DNA of 64,000 bases from Gigaspora rosea (GCA_003550325.1 QKWP01000002.1:206367-270366); one strand, 5' to 3'; positions 34,310 to 46,979 are shown, numbered from the stretch's first letter. A program made the numbers and translations. Notes: a model not told the origin generated them from the sequence alone.

Positions 34310-34588
34310 ATTTCTTAATGTCTTTTCTTTTATTATTTCATTTATTTATTTTATATTTATTAAATTATTTTTTTTCATTACAACTATTTCCTTAATTTTG
34401 CAGAGCAAAATTTTCAAAAGAGGGAATAGTGTTATATTGGTCAAATTTTAATAGTAGAAAAAATGTTATATAGATATAGTACAAATTTTATTGAACCAAT
34501 CAAATCTGTATATAGTATTAATATTAGTAGAAAAACTTTTCTCCGTTCTTAAAAAAGGAGGTAATTTTACTACAATTCATATGATAAC

Positions 34589-34990
34589 TTATCATAGTCC
34601 ACTATCATAGTCCACTATCTTAGTCCACTATCTTAGTCTACTATCTTAGTTCACTATCTTAGTCCACTATCTTAGTCCACTATCTTAGTTTGCTATTATC
34701 GTCCACTATCATAGTAGGACCCTGAAATATATATAAATAGGTCAGGTATGAGTTTGCTTATTTTTAAAGTTTTTTATACAGATCTTTTCTATTTATAGTA
34801 ATTTTTTGCTTATTTTTGAAGTTTTTTCTGCAGATTTTTCTTTTTTTAGTAACCCTATAATTAATTTGACCTATTTATGTATATTTCAGGGTCCTATCAT
34901 AGTCCACTATCATAGTCCACTATTATAGTTTACTATCATAGTCCACTACCTTAATTCACTATCTTAGACCACTATCATAGTTTGCTATTG
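34589..34990 (+). repeat. 13-bp minisatellite (ATCATAGTCCACT), split by a MITE
   Basis: About ten units lie left of 34716 and eight to nine right of 34895, mostly ATC(A/T)TAGTCCACT with drift at both outer edges. The MITE between them used ATCATAGT of one unit as its target. Confidence 0.85.
34716..34895. mobile_element. 180-bp MITE (AGGACCC family), copy 2
   Basis: It has the same length and internal order as 20674-20853, including the paired TTGCTTATTTTT words. Its ends AGGACCCTGAAATATA and TATATTTCAGGGTCCT are perfectly inverted, and ATCATAGT flanks both sides (34708-34715 and 34896-34903). Because the target is a tandem repeat, the flank match alone would be weak, but copy 1 shows the same 8-bp spacing. 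Confidence 0.85.
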
Positions 34991-35400
34991 TGAAAATTCC
35001 AAGTTTTTACAAATATATAAACCTTGTCTTTTCTTCCAAGGCAGAATAGGTTCTGTTTTTTAATTCTTTTCCTTTATAAAAATATTTGTACTTAAAAATC
35101 TTTTATTTAATAAACTGATATTATCCTATAAAATATAAAGCCATCGTCTTTATATTCTTTGATCCTTTATCCATCATATAAAGGACTTTTATTTTGTTGG
35201 TTATTTATTCATTTGGTTGAAATTATCATTCTATTTTATTCTTTGTTGATATATTCTTTTCTTTAGTATTATTAATCTTGGATTTATTTCTTTTATCATT
35301 GACTTCTTTTATATTATATACATTTCTTATTCTCTTGTACATTAAGTCAAGTAATATAGTTTCTTGCCTAAAAGTTACTATATTACAATATACTATTTTG

Positions 35401-35589
35401 ATGTATTTTTTGGTGCTAAACAAGTTTACTTAGTGCAATAAGTTATAATCAATTAGTAAAATTTTATGTAAAATATAATTTTAATAATTTCATTAATAAA
35501 ATTGTACAAAATGCTATGATTCTCTAAATTTTACTAACTGATTTATAATTCTCACTCTAAGTAAACTTGTTCAGTATCAAAAAATACAT
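35401..35589. mobile_element. 189-bp palindromic MITE-A, intact copy
   Basis: The left end ATGTATTTTTTGGTGCTAAA and the following CAAGTTTACTTAG pair with the right end CTAAGTAAACTTGTTCAG...AAATACAT. Relatives are at 49507-49695, 49833-57222 (split by the 7.2-kb element), 57360-57535 and up to 62138. Confidence 0.8.
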
Positions 35590-36732
35590 TTATTTTTATT
35601 TAAACTCAAACTAGTTTGTAAAATTTGAACTAGTTTGACCAAACTTATAATTGAGTTTGAGTTTAGTACAAAGTTTTAAATAATAAAATTTAGAGTTTAA
35701 TTCTGGTCTGCATCAGACCAAATCTGAACCCAAACCTAGAATCACTAGTTCATATGAATGCTAGACTAAACCTGAACATGTTCATGAACTTATGAACTAA
35801 ACCTGACTAAACCTGAACCAGCTCTAAAAGTTCAATACTAAACCTGAACCTGAACATGTTTTAAAAAATGTTCAGATTCAGGTTCAATACTGAACCTGAA
35901 CCTGAACTTGACCTAAGTTTAGTTCAGTTCAGGTTCATAGGAACACTGCTGCAAGCCTTGTTGTTAGTAAATTGGTTAATAGTATTAGTAACTTTTTCTA
36001 TAAAAATTTCAATGAGTGCAGTATTGTACTAGAATAATAGAATAGTTAGAGAAGAGTTGAATTCTAATTCCTATTCAGTTTCAAAAGTTTTTTGATTATG
36101 TAGTTAATGGGCAATCCATTGGCAAAAATGTAATTGGATATGTTTGTTTAATAAGTAGTAGGTCAGTAATAATGTTGTTTTCTGTTTTGACAATATCAAA
36201 GTGTACAGAGTCTGTATGTCTATCAAGTATACTATTAATCATTTTGGTCAGTTAAGTAAGAATTTTTTTCACATCTAGTGTTAATAGCAGAGTTGATATA
36301 GTGTTAAAGATATTGTGAATTTTCAAGGCTTCTGGCATTATATAAAGTTTCCGAGCTATTTTTGGTTGCTGAAGCCATTAAGGAAGGTCCTGGTTATGTA
36401 AAGGAGGTTGGGAAATATTGAATTCATGCTTGGAGTTGATGTATTGGATTTGTGAATATATTTTAGAAGATAAAGGACAATGATGAGTTAGTTAATAAGT
36501 TAGATTTAAAAGAAACTTAGCTCAAAGTTATGTAGTAAATTCTATGTTTTTTTAAAAATTTTAATTATAGATAGCAATAAAAGGGACATGCTCACTGCCT
36601 GATAATTATCTAAAATATATTTTAGTTTGTTAAATAATTTAACCATTTATTATAAAACGCACCATGGTGATTTTGTAACTATTATATGTTTTTATAGATT
36701 TTCTTAGTTTTTTAAGTTATAAGGGAGATGGA
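35590..36732. other. AT-rich stretch with a TGAACCTGAAC-rich segment
   Basis: At about 35690-35945, words such as AACCTGAACC and their inverses recur many times, ending CAGGTTCATAGGAACACTG, which looks like one tip of a hAT-type element. The other tip is not clear. The rest, 35950-36730, shows no gene. Confidence 0.45.
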
Positions 36733-36880
36733 GGTATTGTGATCAAGTGAAAAATATCTTGCAATCCAGAAATTAGAATTAGATGATTTTTGCGCTATTC
36801 TTTGAGATGAATCGAATGGTGCAAAAATCATCTAATTCTAATCAATAGATCGCAAGATATTTTTACTTGACCACGATACC
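36733..36880. mobile_element. 148-bp foldback MITE
   Basis: GGTATTGTGATCAAGTGAAA and the following AATATCTTGC pair with GCAAGATATTTTTACTTGACCACGATACC, and the inner AGATGATTTTTGC and GCAAAAATCATCT pair as well. No certain target repeat. Confidence 0.75.
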
Positions 36881-37543
36881 CTCCTGTCCACAATACCATC
36901 ATCTCCTTATATATAAAATTTTTAACTCAAAATTTTTATGCTAAGGTTAAAGTTGGAAGGGTTTTTGGAACATTTTTACTTAGAGCACCACATATTAATT
37001 AATTAGTTATTGAGACACTATAGGTGCGTTTTAGTAAAAGTTATAAAAAGTAAACGAATCGACAGAGTAATCATTCGGCTAATTTTTATCCCAGAATTTA
37101 TGATAAAAGCTTTGCATCTTGCATTATATAAAAATAAGCGAGAATAAAAATTTCTTTGGGTCTGCAAGGACATTTTTTATAGATTGTGCAAAATTAGCAG
37201 CATATGAAATTTAGTTAGCGTCAGCAGGTTAGCAAATTTTTTTCATGTATGGCAAAGAATTATAATTAAATATGGTACGGTACTTTCAAATTACGAAACA
37301 TTAAATCAATACAATGTTTATTAAAATATACTTATTGAACCAATTCTCAAATACGTAAAACAGTTGTTTAATTCAGAGATGGCTATTCCAAATAAAGAAA
37401 TAATAAAGAAATAATAAAGAAATAATAAGGGAATAATAAAAATAATAATAAAGAATAATAATAAAAAAAATAATAAAAAAATAATAAAGAAATAATAAAA
37501 TAATAAAGAAATAAAAAAATATTCTTGATAACGATAACCATAT
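36881..37543. other. Downstream flank of the P450 gene
   Basis: It is AT-rich. An imperfect AATAATAAAG array lies at 37395-37530, just beyond the P450 stop codon. No gene is recognised. Confidence 0.5.
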
Positions 37544-39582
37544 TCACACTTTTTCTGGAAAAGTCACATTATCGCGCTTAACAAACCTAACTTTATATTC
37601 CCTTGGCGTCATCACAGTCCCGTGCTCATAAGCTTCTAAATTCAAGTTAACAAACTTCCCAGTCATCGCATCAATCTCCGGTTCTATATTGAATGAGGCT
37701 AGCAGCATACATAAAAGCGTGTTTATGATTCGCTCCGCAAGGAAGTCTCCAGGACAACGGCGACGGCCTTTACTAAATTGCTTTAATTAAAAATGTAATA
37801 TGCATTATAATATGATTTCAATAGAATATTATCATTAATTACGATACATACCCAAATATCATTTAAATCATCACATTGTTTAAGTGTACCGTCACTATTA
37901 AGCCATCGGGATGGAATAAACATTTCAGGATTGGGAAATATAGATGGATCGTGATGCAAACTCATAACATCTACAACTAATGAAGAATCTTTTAGAATAT
38001 GGTATCCACGGTATACTTTATCTTTTGAAGGAGAATGAGGGAGCAAAAGGTATAACGGTGGTCTACCAAAATATAATACATATGAAATTAGCGCTTAAGA
38101 TTAATTATATGAAAAAATAAAGTGTTTTGGAAGAATGAATTATAGATAAAACTTACCTCATTCTCCAAATTTCTTTCAAAACAGCTTGCATGTAATATAA
38201 TTTTTCTAATTGTTCCAGAGTCGGAATTTTTCCTTCTCCAACTATTTCCTTAATTTCATGCTGAATCCTTTGTTGTATATCTTGGTCTTTTGCTAAGAAG
38301 CCAATTGTCCACTTCATTGTGGTAATGACGGAACTCCCACCAATTAATAACATCGAAAATAAGTAATTAAAATCATGCCAATCCATCGTATACATCCCAT
38401 TTTCATCTTTTCCTGGATAATCCTTAATAAATGGGGATGGCATTGGTTCTTCAATAATATTACAACATCTCATAATTTGTGCAGCAAAACTATTTTCCTT
38501 ATCTCCAAATTCTTTCATTCTCTTTAAAAGATCTTCATTAAGCTTTTTAGAAGTCTGATCAACGTTATTTCGAATATTGGCAGCGTGAAGTTCTGATTTT
38601 TGTACAAATGGAAGATATCTCATCCATGGAAAAATATCAGCCGCATAAGAACTAAAAGAAATAAGCGGCACTGCATCATCAACTATTTTAACATATTCAT
38701 CGATTAGAATGTCACCATGTTCTGATGAGGTACGACCGTACACAATTAATGCTAAAGTTAAAGTAATTGTATAAGCGAAATGATCATCAGGATTTACAGC
38801 CGCAGATTTATATCCAGAAAGTTTATGAATCAGATCAGCAACTGTTTGTTTTATTATTGGGAAATATGTAGTGTCTATTATATGTGGGCGAAAACCCTGT
38901 TGGGTTAATGAACGGGTCATTTTCAAGTAATTTCCATACTTGAATTATGAAACGTATGAAATATATGATGAGATTGTTATTTGAAAATATTTTTATGTTT
39001 CTATCGTCAATACTTACAGGACAAAGTGCAATAGTCTTTCCTCCACGTGAATAAATCCCAGTTGCAACTCTAGTATACTATCAAATATCAAAAAATTTTA
39101 TTTAATAAATTTTTACTTAATAAAATTTTATTGATAAAGTTTGCTTAAAACTAAATCTTATTTTTATTTTATTCCTAACATACCGGTCTAGAAGAATAAT
39201 CAGCACCTTGCATAAGAAATAATTCTTTGGCAACCTTACTATCGCTAATTACGATCCAATTTAACGATCCCATCTTAAGTTTATAAATCGGTCCATAAGT
39301 TTTTGACATTTTCATAAACCATTTGTGAACAGGTAGATGAAACGTGTAAATGTTCCCTAAAAACGGAATTGTTGGAGGTCCCGGCAACGAGAACAGACCT
39401 TCTTCAGTAGCTGACGAAATAAAACATGAATAGCTGAAGGCAAATAAATAACCTATCGAATTTACGAATAAGAATAATATGGATAACAAAAATTCATTAA
39501 TTTTGTTACGAATTTTTTTGTCAAAAACATGATATATTAATAGGCTGGTTAAAAAAGTAGTCAACACTATAGTTAACAACAT
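37544..39582 (-). CDS. Cytochrome P450 monooxygenase, five exons
   Basis: It is a heme enzyme of the endoplasmic reticulum that would oxidise a small molecule using a P450 reductase. Exons (minus): 39582-39184, 39077-39018, 38938-38157, 38062-37852, 37780-37544. All introns are GT...AG, and the phases join into 562 codons plus TGA, with no stop or frameshift. Residues 1-18 and about 32-55 are hydrophobic (membrane anchor), followed by the proline hinge LPGPPTIPFLGN. The K-helix ExxR is EIWR, the meander has PSRW, and the heme loop is FSKGRRRCPG with the cysteine ligand. The I-helix is odd: IGGSSVITT lacks the usual acidic residue before Thr. A TATA box lies about 50 bp upstream. The sequence resembles fungal secondary-metabolism P450s; the substrate is unknown. 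A terpene synthase lies 7.6 kb away in divergent orientation, so terpene oxidation is a reasonable inference. Confidence 0.92.
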
Positions 39583-39624
39583 GGCATTAAATTTTGATAA
39601 CGCAAAACTTTTTTTTATTGTATC

Positions 39625-39636
39625 TCTTTATATATA
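39625..39636 (-). promoter_or_regulatory. TATA box of the P450 gene
   Basis: On the minus strand TATATATAAAGAGATA lies about 45-55 bases upstream of the start codon. The terpene synthase has TATAAAAGAGAGATA at a similar distance from its own start. Confidence 0.55.
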
Positions 39637-39640
39637 TGTT

Positions 39641-40730
39641 GCAAATAGGAACGGAATTAAAATTGGCTTGGAATCCATTTAGATTACAATAAAGCAAGAA
39701 TGAAATTTACTTTATAATTTCTAAATAAAGATTATGCATTTTGATTTAAATTTTCTAAAACTTAGATATTTTGCAATTTGGCATTCATTTCACAGAATTA
39801 ACTATATATTGTTAGAGTCAAACTCACGCAAATTCGTTACGCAAATTCCCTGTGCTCACTTTGGAAATGAGCCAATGCGCATTATTCCGAAAAATGCGGC
39901 GTGTGACTCAAAAATGTGACCAGGACCCGATTCGAAGGTGTCGCGTTCCCCAAAGAAATCGCCCCAAGACCACCAAGATGAAAAAGCTCGCCCCCGTAGG
40001 AAGAAGTCATAGTTATGCCTCAATAATCCCGATGTAGATCCCATTCAACTAATTAAACCGGTTGGATTATGAATTGCGAATTGCGACAAACTTGGTAAAA
40101 GGCATCGTGAGGTGACCAAAAAATCGTAAGCTAAATGTGGAAATCATATGGCGCAATAGGTATTATATCTGAAATTTCGACCTTGTTCCCCCGCATGTAA
40201 TTCGTTATAAATAAAGCTAGTTTTTAACCTTCGTGAATAGAGAGTGCGACTTGCCCTATAATAAAACAAACCGATATTGGTTTTGTTTCCGTTTAAGGTA
40301 ATAAAATATCGCTGTGTTCCCACAATATACCCTTAGCCTTGCCAAATCGTATTGCCTCTTACCATTGGTATACTGTGTGGTGTTGTCTGTTTTGATGGTG
40401 ATTGAGTAGTCCGTGTCGCTGCCCAATTGCCTCCCACAATATTATATACATATGTGTGCATATGAAAATATGACACAGATGCGATATCTGCATATATGCA
40501 CATTGCAATGATAAAATGTTTGGACGAAACTTGCAAGACACAAAATTACAAATCGAACAAAAAATTACAATATGAAAGTGTCTGAAAAAAAACACCTTAT
40601 ATGCGTTAACGTTAAATTAATTTTGTCATGATTTGTATATCAGGAGTTTTTGATTCGGGTCCGACCTTTATCAAGTATCTTTGAATTATATTTATGAATT
40701 AGATCTTTATTTGAAAATACGAAAGTTCAA
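39641..40730. other. Intergenic region upstream of the P450 gene
   Basis: Most is AT-rich. A block at about 39840-40060 is less AT-rich and holds short overlapping frames on both strands (GATTCGAAGGTGTCGCG, GCCCCCGTAGG), but none has a recognisable domain. Confidence 0.4.
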
Positions 40731-40744
40731 TACTTTTACCTCTA

Positions 40745-40885
40745 TAAATGCACGTTCTTGGGACCGAACACATATTTAGAGAACAATAGGAAATGTGCAT
40801 TTATTGAGATCACGTATATATATTTGGGCCAGAGGTTGAGTGTGCATTTAGAGAGGACATGCATTTATAGAGGATGCATAATCCA
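40745..40885. mobile_element. MITE of the CTCTATAAATGCA family, copy 1
   Basis: CTCTATAAATGCACG near the left and CATGCATTTATAGAGGATGCA at the right are inverted. Inside are GACCGAAC and GGGCCAGAGGTTGAGTGTGC, words shared with copies at about 46287-46430 and 46980-47121. Confidence 0.65.
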
Positions 40886-41556
40886 ATTCGAGAAACTTTA
40901 TTAAGGTCAATGTCCGTAAATCTGCCGAATAGTTTCGTTTATCTATTTCTAATATTTCACATAAAATAATATTTAATTTTTCTACCAAATCCGTATACCA
41001 TTCAAATTTGTATATTTTGATTTATCATTAATATCTCATGATCTAATAATTTTGGTACCATTTGAATCATCTTGTTGAAACAATTTGAATAGTACTAAAA
41101 CCAAGAAAAGGAAACCATTCAAAGTCCGAAGGAGAAGTTTTTATGTTACACCGCTCTAACCAATAAGCATGAATTCAATTATGTCACCTGATTGAATGTG
41201 ATATTTGTGATCAAAAATAGATTAACCAATAAAATTATGAAAACTAGTGTTTGCAAGCACCTCACTCAATGGATCGGAAGTAAATTTTTAATTAGTCGGA
41301 AACAAATAAATGAATAAAGTGAGTTACCATTGCGATGAACAAATCAGTGAGATACAAAACACCTTTTTTCGTCAAAAATTTGTCATTGATAAAGGTCGCT
41401 CAATCATTACTTTATATTCAAACATAATAATAAACAATAAATTCTCACCAAGCTTCTATCCGATCCAAAACGCAAACATTTTATTGTTAATGCTCGAAGC
41501 TTTTAAAACAAATAATCGATGCCTTGATACGAACATAATAAATACAATACATCTTT
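40886..41556. other. AT-rich intergenic stretch
   Basis: A short 82-codon frame at 41310-41558 ends next to a microsatellite and has no recognisable domain. GTTACACCGCTCTAACCAATA near 41144 resembles the 42.6-42.8 kb repeat. No gene is called. Confidence 0.4.
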
Positions 41557-41663
<107 letters not shown>

Positions 41664-43800
41664 TCTTGTTGCTGTAAAGCAACTTTCGCTAATGATTCGA
41701 TAATTGATTCTGTTGCTGTTGCAATAAAAAATTTAAATTGTATAATCATTAAAAGAGAAGCCGATGCAATTAAAATTGAAGCTTCGGCAGTCAGTTGAAT
41801 AAAATTTTTTTTATTGGATTTTTTAGTTGTTTTGGGAGACAAGGTGAAGATCACGAACAAAAGAAAAAGAGTATGCTCAAGCATTTAATTGTCATTGATG
41901 TTGTTGAGCATCATTACGATCATTATTAAATCAATTGATTGAGATGCTTGAGACACCCTAAGTCGATTTTTTGAAAAATCGCCGACTAAGTCGGCTAAGT
42001 TGATTTTTATCGACTAACAAAATCGACTACAACAGTACACAACACCGATTTTTACAGGGCTATCACCAAATTTCCGGGCCGGATGTGTCGGACTAGATCG
42101 GCGTTTAGCCCTAGTTGTTAGCAGGCTCTATAGCAAAATTATCAGCTGGGCATTTTTTACTTTATGAATGGATATGATTTCATTGGTAAATTTTTTATGA
42201 TCTTGTGATCCATTCCGATCCAGCCGACTATGATTCCGACGCACTCCGACGTATCCCGACCCGGAATTTTGGTGACGAGTTCTAACCTGCAGTCGTAAAC
42301 AAACCTTTGCATTTGCCGTTACCATTACCACTAGTAAAAGTTTTGCCTATTTTGGGTTCTTAAAAAATCATTTTAGGTTCTTTGAAACTAAGGTCTTATT
42401 GTGTATAAATACAAAATTTAAAACCACACAATATTAAAAAAAGGTATCCTTAAAGCCGAGTTAACCGAATTTACTTACGTTTTTTGATGAGTCTAAAATT
42501 ACTTTTTTGATACTATTATGGTTAAAAGGGTTATATAGATATCAAAAATACAGCCGGTGCAGTATGTATATTGGATCTACCCCGCTTTAAGGAACCCCCA
42601 CTTCGTAAATGTAAAAACTACTTTTAACTATCAACATAGGATAAATCCGCCTTTATGCTACACCTGATCTAGCCAATCATCTCTTTAGAATTTGTTAACA
42701 CGGACGGGAATACTGGAAAAATTTATCATACACTAGGACAAATATAATTATCTTACACTTGATCTAGCCAATAACCATCAGTTTTCTATTGTTTTGATTG
42801 TTTTTTTTATGTTACACCTGATCTAGCCAATCAGGATTAACAGGACATCGGTGTACTATTGCTCTACCTGTGAGTGAGCATAGTGGAAGTTCATTTGATT
42901 GGTTAGATTAAGGATAAATTGATTGGTGAAGATCTTTTTTTTTATATTGTCAATTGTAATTTTTAAAGTACCTTTAATAAGTAAAGATAGTCACGATATA
43001 TAAAATTTTTTTTCTGCAATATGTAACTACTACGATGTCTTAATATATCGTTTTTTTACCTTTAAACTTACTGTTTTTTAACAACTGATGCAATAGGATG
43101 CAAAAGATTGAGAAACTAAATGAGAAGTAAAAGTTTTGAAAGGTCGGAAGGTGTTTCAGCGACCTAAGCAATTAGTAAGTGAAAGTTGTCTCAACTACGT
43201 AGTTCTACTTTGTTTTCTATAAGTAAAAAGTACTACGTATTCGAAACTAACATTCCAAACTCTACCTTTTTATTATATTTAGATTATAAGTGGTTTATAA
43301 ATACTTTTTATAGTAGCAGTGTTTAGAAATGTTCGTGTATGTTATTTTATTCAGCAGATTGTGTCGCGAATCTTAGAGTATTTGTTGTAAAATAAATATT
43401 TTACTTATTGCGAAATAAAATAATATTGTATACATTGTGAAATATGAATAGTTATGAACCCAAATTATGTATTGTAAGACTATAATACGCGCCTTTAGAA
43501 AATATTGAGAAAGTTTCGTGAGTAATAAAATTTCATCCGGGCATAGCCGATACTCTATCCGGAGAATGATCTACATTTTTTCCGGGGTATTTTAACAACC
43601 AATCAAAATAAACTTCCACTATGATCTGAGTCCTTCGGACAATTATTTCAATCTCACTGGAAAATTTTATCATACGATTATAAATCATTCCATTTTATCT
43701 CAATCTCCAAAAAAAACAATCAAAATTCAGAATAAAATTTTCAGTTTCCAAAGAATATTACGTAATTGTCCGGAGCGTAGCGGAGGACTTTATATGTTTA
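41664..43800. other. AT-rich intergenic stretch with short repeats
   Basis: Around 41960-42110 there are TCGACT/AGTCGG words in inverted arrangement. A roughly 22-base motif (TTACACCTGATCTAGCCAAT) occurs near 42657, 42755 and 42811. No coding frame is recognised. Confidence 0.45.
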
Positions 43801-43805
43801 CGTAA

Positions 43806-44275
43806 GGTGATACAAAACTTACATTTTTGATGCATCAATAATAGCATATCAAAATGTAACTTCTGTCTGTCCGCATGCGTATAATAGTTACATTTTTGAT
43901 GCATCATGTTGTTTTGATTTGTGTTGCATCAAAAAATGAAATTAGATCTTAGTTGTTATTGCGCTTCGGACACACAATGCTGTGCATTATCCTAGTAAAT
44001 AGCGAGATTTGATTGGCTATAATTTATTCATTAATTCCGTTTTATTCTCGAAGGGATACAAAAGTTACATTTTTGATGTATCAATAATAGTAATATCAAA
44101 AATGTAGCTTCTGTATTTGGTGTCTGTCCGCATGCGTATAAAGTTACATTTTGATGCATCTTATTGTTTTGTGTCGCATCAAAAAATGAAATTAGATCTT
44201 AGTTTCGGACACACAATGCTACGCTGACTTTGCCCTGTCTGTCCTTCGGACGATTATTAAGATTTGATTGCTAGA
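43806..44275 (+). repeat. Tandem duplication, about 245-bp unit
   Basis: Two copies (from about 43806 and 44057) share ACAAAAGTTACATTTTTGAT, GTCTGTCCGCATGCGTATAA, GCATCAAAAAATGAAATTAG and TCGGACACACAATGCT. The second is slightly shorter. Within each unit TACATTTTTGATGCATCA and its inverse form small hairpins. Confidence 0.8.
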
Positions 44276-45003
44276 TCAATAATATACAAATTTGGTTGAA
44301 ATACAAATTTAACAGGAAATTGCATATACCCCTTATTAAGGCCCGGTTACGTATCATTCATCCTAATATTAATTTTAACTGTCAACATTAAAAAACGGTT
44401 ACCGAATAAGCGGCTAACAATCCATTTAAAAAGTACCCCCGGATGCTAATCGATTTAAAAAAAAAATAAAGCTTTGAATATGACCCGGGCACTGTGAGAG
44501 GTGCTAAAAGCGGTACTAGATCAACTTTTCTGTATTTATTTTTAATACTGTAATAGTTTCTTATTATTCGGTAGAACTAAGCATGTATAAATAATTTTCT
44601 TCATTAATACTTTATATACAACATTATTATTTTAAACAGTTTAAAAATTTATTAACCAATCATACAAATTCTTCTTTATGTATATGTATTCTAAATATTA
44701 TTTTAGCCTAGCTAATATGTAACCCGTCACCTCGCTTTAACGGTCTAAGAATTTTAATGGGCTCTAATTTTTATACAGGATCAGATTATATGAAATTTAA
44801 TATTAAAAAAAAAAATTGTTGATATTCCTAAATATAAATAATTAATACAACGATAATAAATTCTATAATGAATTCTGAATTATATCCCTATAAAAAAATC
44901 TCTTGGAATTGTTCGGAAAATTCTGAAATTACCCGATTTGTTATTCGGAAAATCGACTCCATTCCGAACATTTTAAAGGATGTACGTACGTACATGTTTT
45001 TAT
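44276..45003. other. AT-rich intergenic stretch
   Basis: The palindrome-like TTCGGAAAATCGACTCCATT (ending TCCGAACA) occurs near 44945 and again near 45217, on either side of the MITE at 45004. No gene is seen. Confidence 0.4.
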
Positions 45004-45114
45004 TAGTGATGCAGGCGAATCGTCACAATGATGTTACGGCCTAAGCCGTAACTAGTTAGAGCTTATGTCGTAACTAGTTACAATTATCATTGGGATGATT
45101 CGCCTGCATCACTA
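45004..45114. mobile_element. 111-bp hAT-like MITE (TAGTGATG family)
   Basis: TAGTGATGCAGGCGAATC and GATTCGCCTGCATCACTA are perfect inverted ends, and GTTTTTAT flanks both sides (44996-45003 and 45115-45122). It contains the doubled internal word GTAACTAGTTA. The tip is shared with the element at 13254. Confidence 0.85.
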
Positions 45115-45365
45115 GTTTTTATGTATTTTGTTTTTTATACGATAATTTTTAATCAAAAATTTTCTATTTTTACCCATACAAACATCGTAATGAAAACAGT
45201 ACAAACATAAACCCTTGTTCGGAAAATCGACTCCATTCCGAACAATTCCTGACAAGTTTAGAACAAACATTTTATAGGTATGTGATTATCATTTGATCAA
45301 GTGAAATTTTGACTCAAATCATTATCTTAGGATTGAACTCTTCAGGGGTCTGATCTATATATGTT

Positions 45366-45481
45366 GTAGAAACTATTTCGGCATTGATTATTAATATGAA
45401 TTGCCGAGGTATCTCGAGAATTTCATCAAAAAAAGTCACCGTTGAAATACTTTCGGCTAAGCCGAAATAGTTTGTTTCTAC
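45366..45481. mobile_element. 116-bp MITE
   Basis: GTAGAAACTATTTCGGC at the left and GCCGAAATAGTTTGTTTCTAC at the right are inverted with a short extra TTT. No certain target repeat. Confidence 0.6.
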
Positions 45482-46979
45482 GAGATATATCGATATAGTC
45501 TATAAAATGAAATTTCCGAAAATTAAGAATTACGACTTTTCGCTTTGCGGCACCCGTTTGAATTCATACCATGTTTTCATGAAATAGCGGCTATAGGAAG
45601 AAATTCGATGTGCCAAATTCTGTATATCAGCACATGAAAGTTAACCAATCAAATTGCTTAATATTATATTAGAAAAAGAAATACTTTTTATAAATCTGCG
45701 GATACACTATAAAATAGGCAGATATACATAGAGCATGAAAAGTATGAACAGTCAAATCTTTCTATAGTCACCTTCCATATAGGCACATTATATGAAATTC
45801 TCTTTATAAGCATATCTATTTTAAAACCAACTAATATAAACATATAGAAAAAGTCTCTATATAAGCACATTTTCAAGAAAAATCACTATGATCCTGATGG
45901 TGTGATTATAGAGAGGTTAACTGTATTCAAATAAGTATACAAGTGTTTATAATTAACAGGCTCAAATAATGTTATAAAAACCAAACAAATTCAACCAATA
46001 ACCCAAATCTTTTAACAAGACTGCATAAAATATTTAATCTTGAGCCTAGTTTGTGATTTTTAAACACTAAAAACAAAAAAATTATTTTCATTAGAATGAT
46101 ATTGTTAACAAAGTTCATTCTAATAAAATCGGTTGCCTTGGCGGGATAAAAAAAACCCGGAGGTATATAAAATATTTAATTATACCGGGTTATAATTCAA
46201 AGTACTAGAAGCGGATATTATACTACAGTAGGGAATACTGGAAGTGAAATACTATTGTTAATAGCTAATGATGCGTAGTTTTACACCATGAATGCATCCT
46301 CAATAAATGCATACCTCTCTCAATGCACACCCAACCTCTGGCCCAAATATATACATGACCTCTATAAATGCACATTTTCTTATTGTTTCTCTAAATGCAT
46401 GTTGTTAAAGTTCGGTCACAAACCCTGTAAAATATTTTTCCGAATTTTTCCATACTTTTTGTGAAACTCCGTTAACCTGCAACATGATCGACAAAATCTA
46501 GACAAGTCGAATAATCTCCATGATTTAAGGTTATAAATTCCGTGAATATGCAACATTTATGGGAAAAACATGGAATATAACACTAATCGAACTTTTTTAT
46601 AGGAGGTTTCACAGAATTATAATGTAGATCATTACATCATTCGCGTAAAAATTCGTAGCACTACGTTCCTGGTAAGGAAGCAAAGGCATTATGTAAAAAG
46701 CGGTATATAGTTATATATTTTTGTACGGACCAATAAACAGCGAATAAATATTTTTTCGAGATTCTTTTATGCTATTCTAAAAGCTATAGATGGCAATTGC
46801 AATAATTTTTTATTAATAAAGAGTTACGCTTGTATAATGTACTTTAAACTGTATAAATAACTAAGCAACAATGAAAATAGTAGTGCTCGGCACAATTAAG
46901 CAAAACTTAACACTCCAATACTTGATCAAATCGGATATTAGACGAACATTGATCAGTCTACGTACGTACATACAATATA
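45482..46979. other. Intergenic stretch with MITEs upstream of the terpene synthase
   Basis: A MITE-like block at about 45749-45932 has inverted ends ACAGTCAAATCTTTCTATA and TATAGAGAGGTTAACTGT. A second copy of the CTCTATAAATGCA family lies at about 46287-46430 (CCTCTGGCCCAAATATATAC shared with 40745-40885, inverted). No gene is seen. Confidence 0.5.

Larger units (their letters stand above)
34430..35394 (+). repeat. LTR-like region (tentative)
   Basis: It starts TGTTATATTGG directly after a purine tract AAAAGAGGGAATAG (34416-34429), contains a TATA-like AAATATATAAACC (near 35010) and a polyadenylation-like TTTAATAAACTG (near 35106), and may end ATATTACA near 35394. No second copy lies in the window, so the assignment is an inference. 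Confidence 0.4.
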
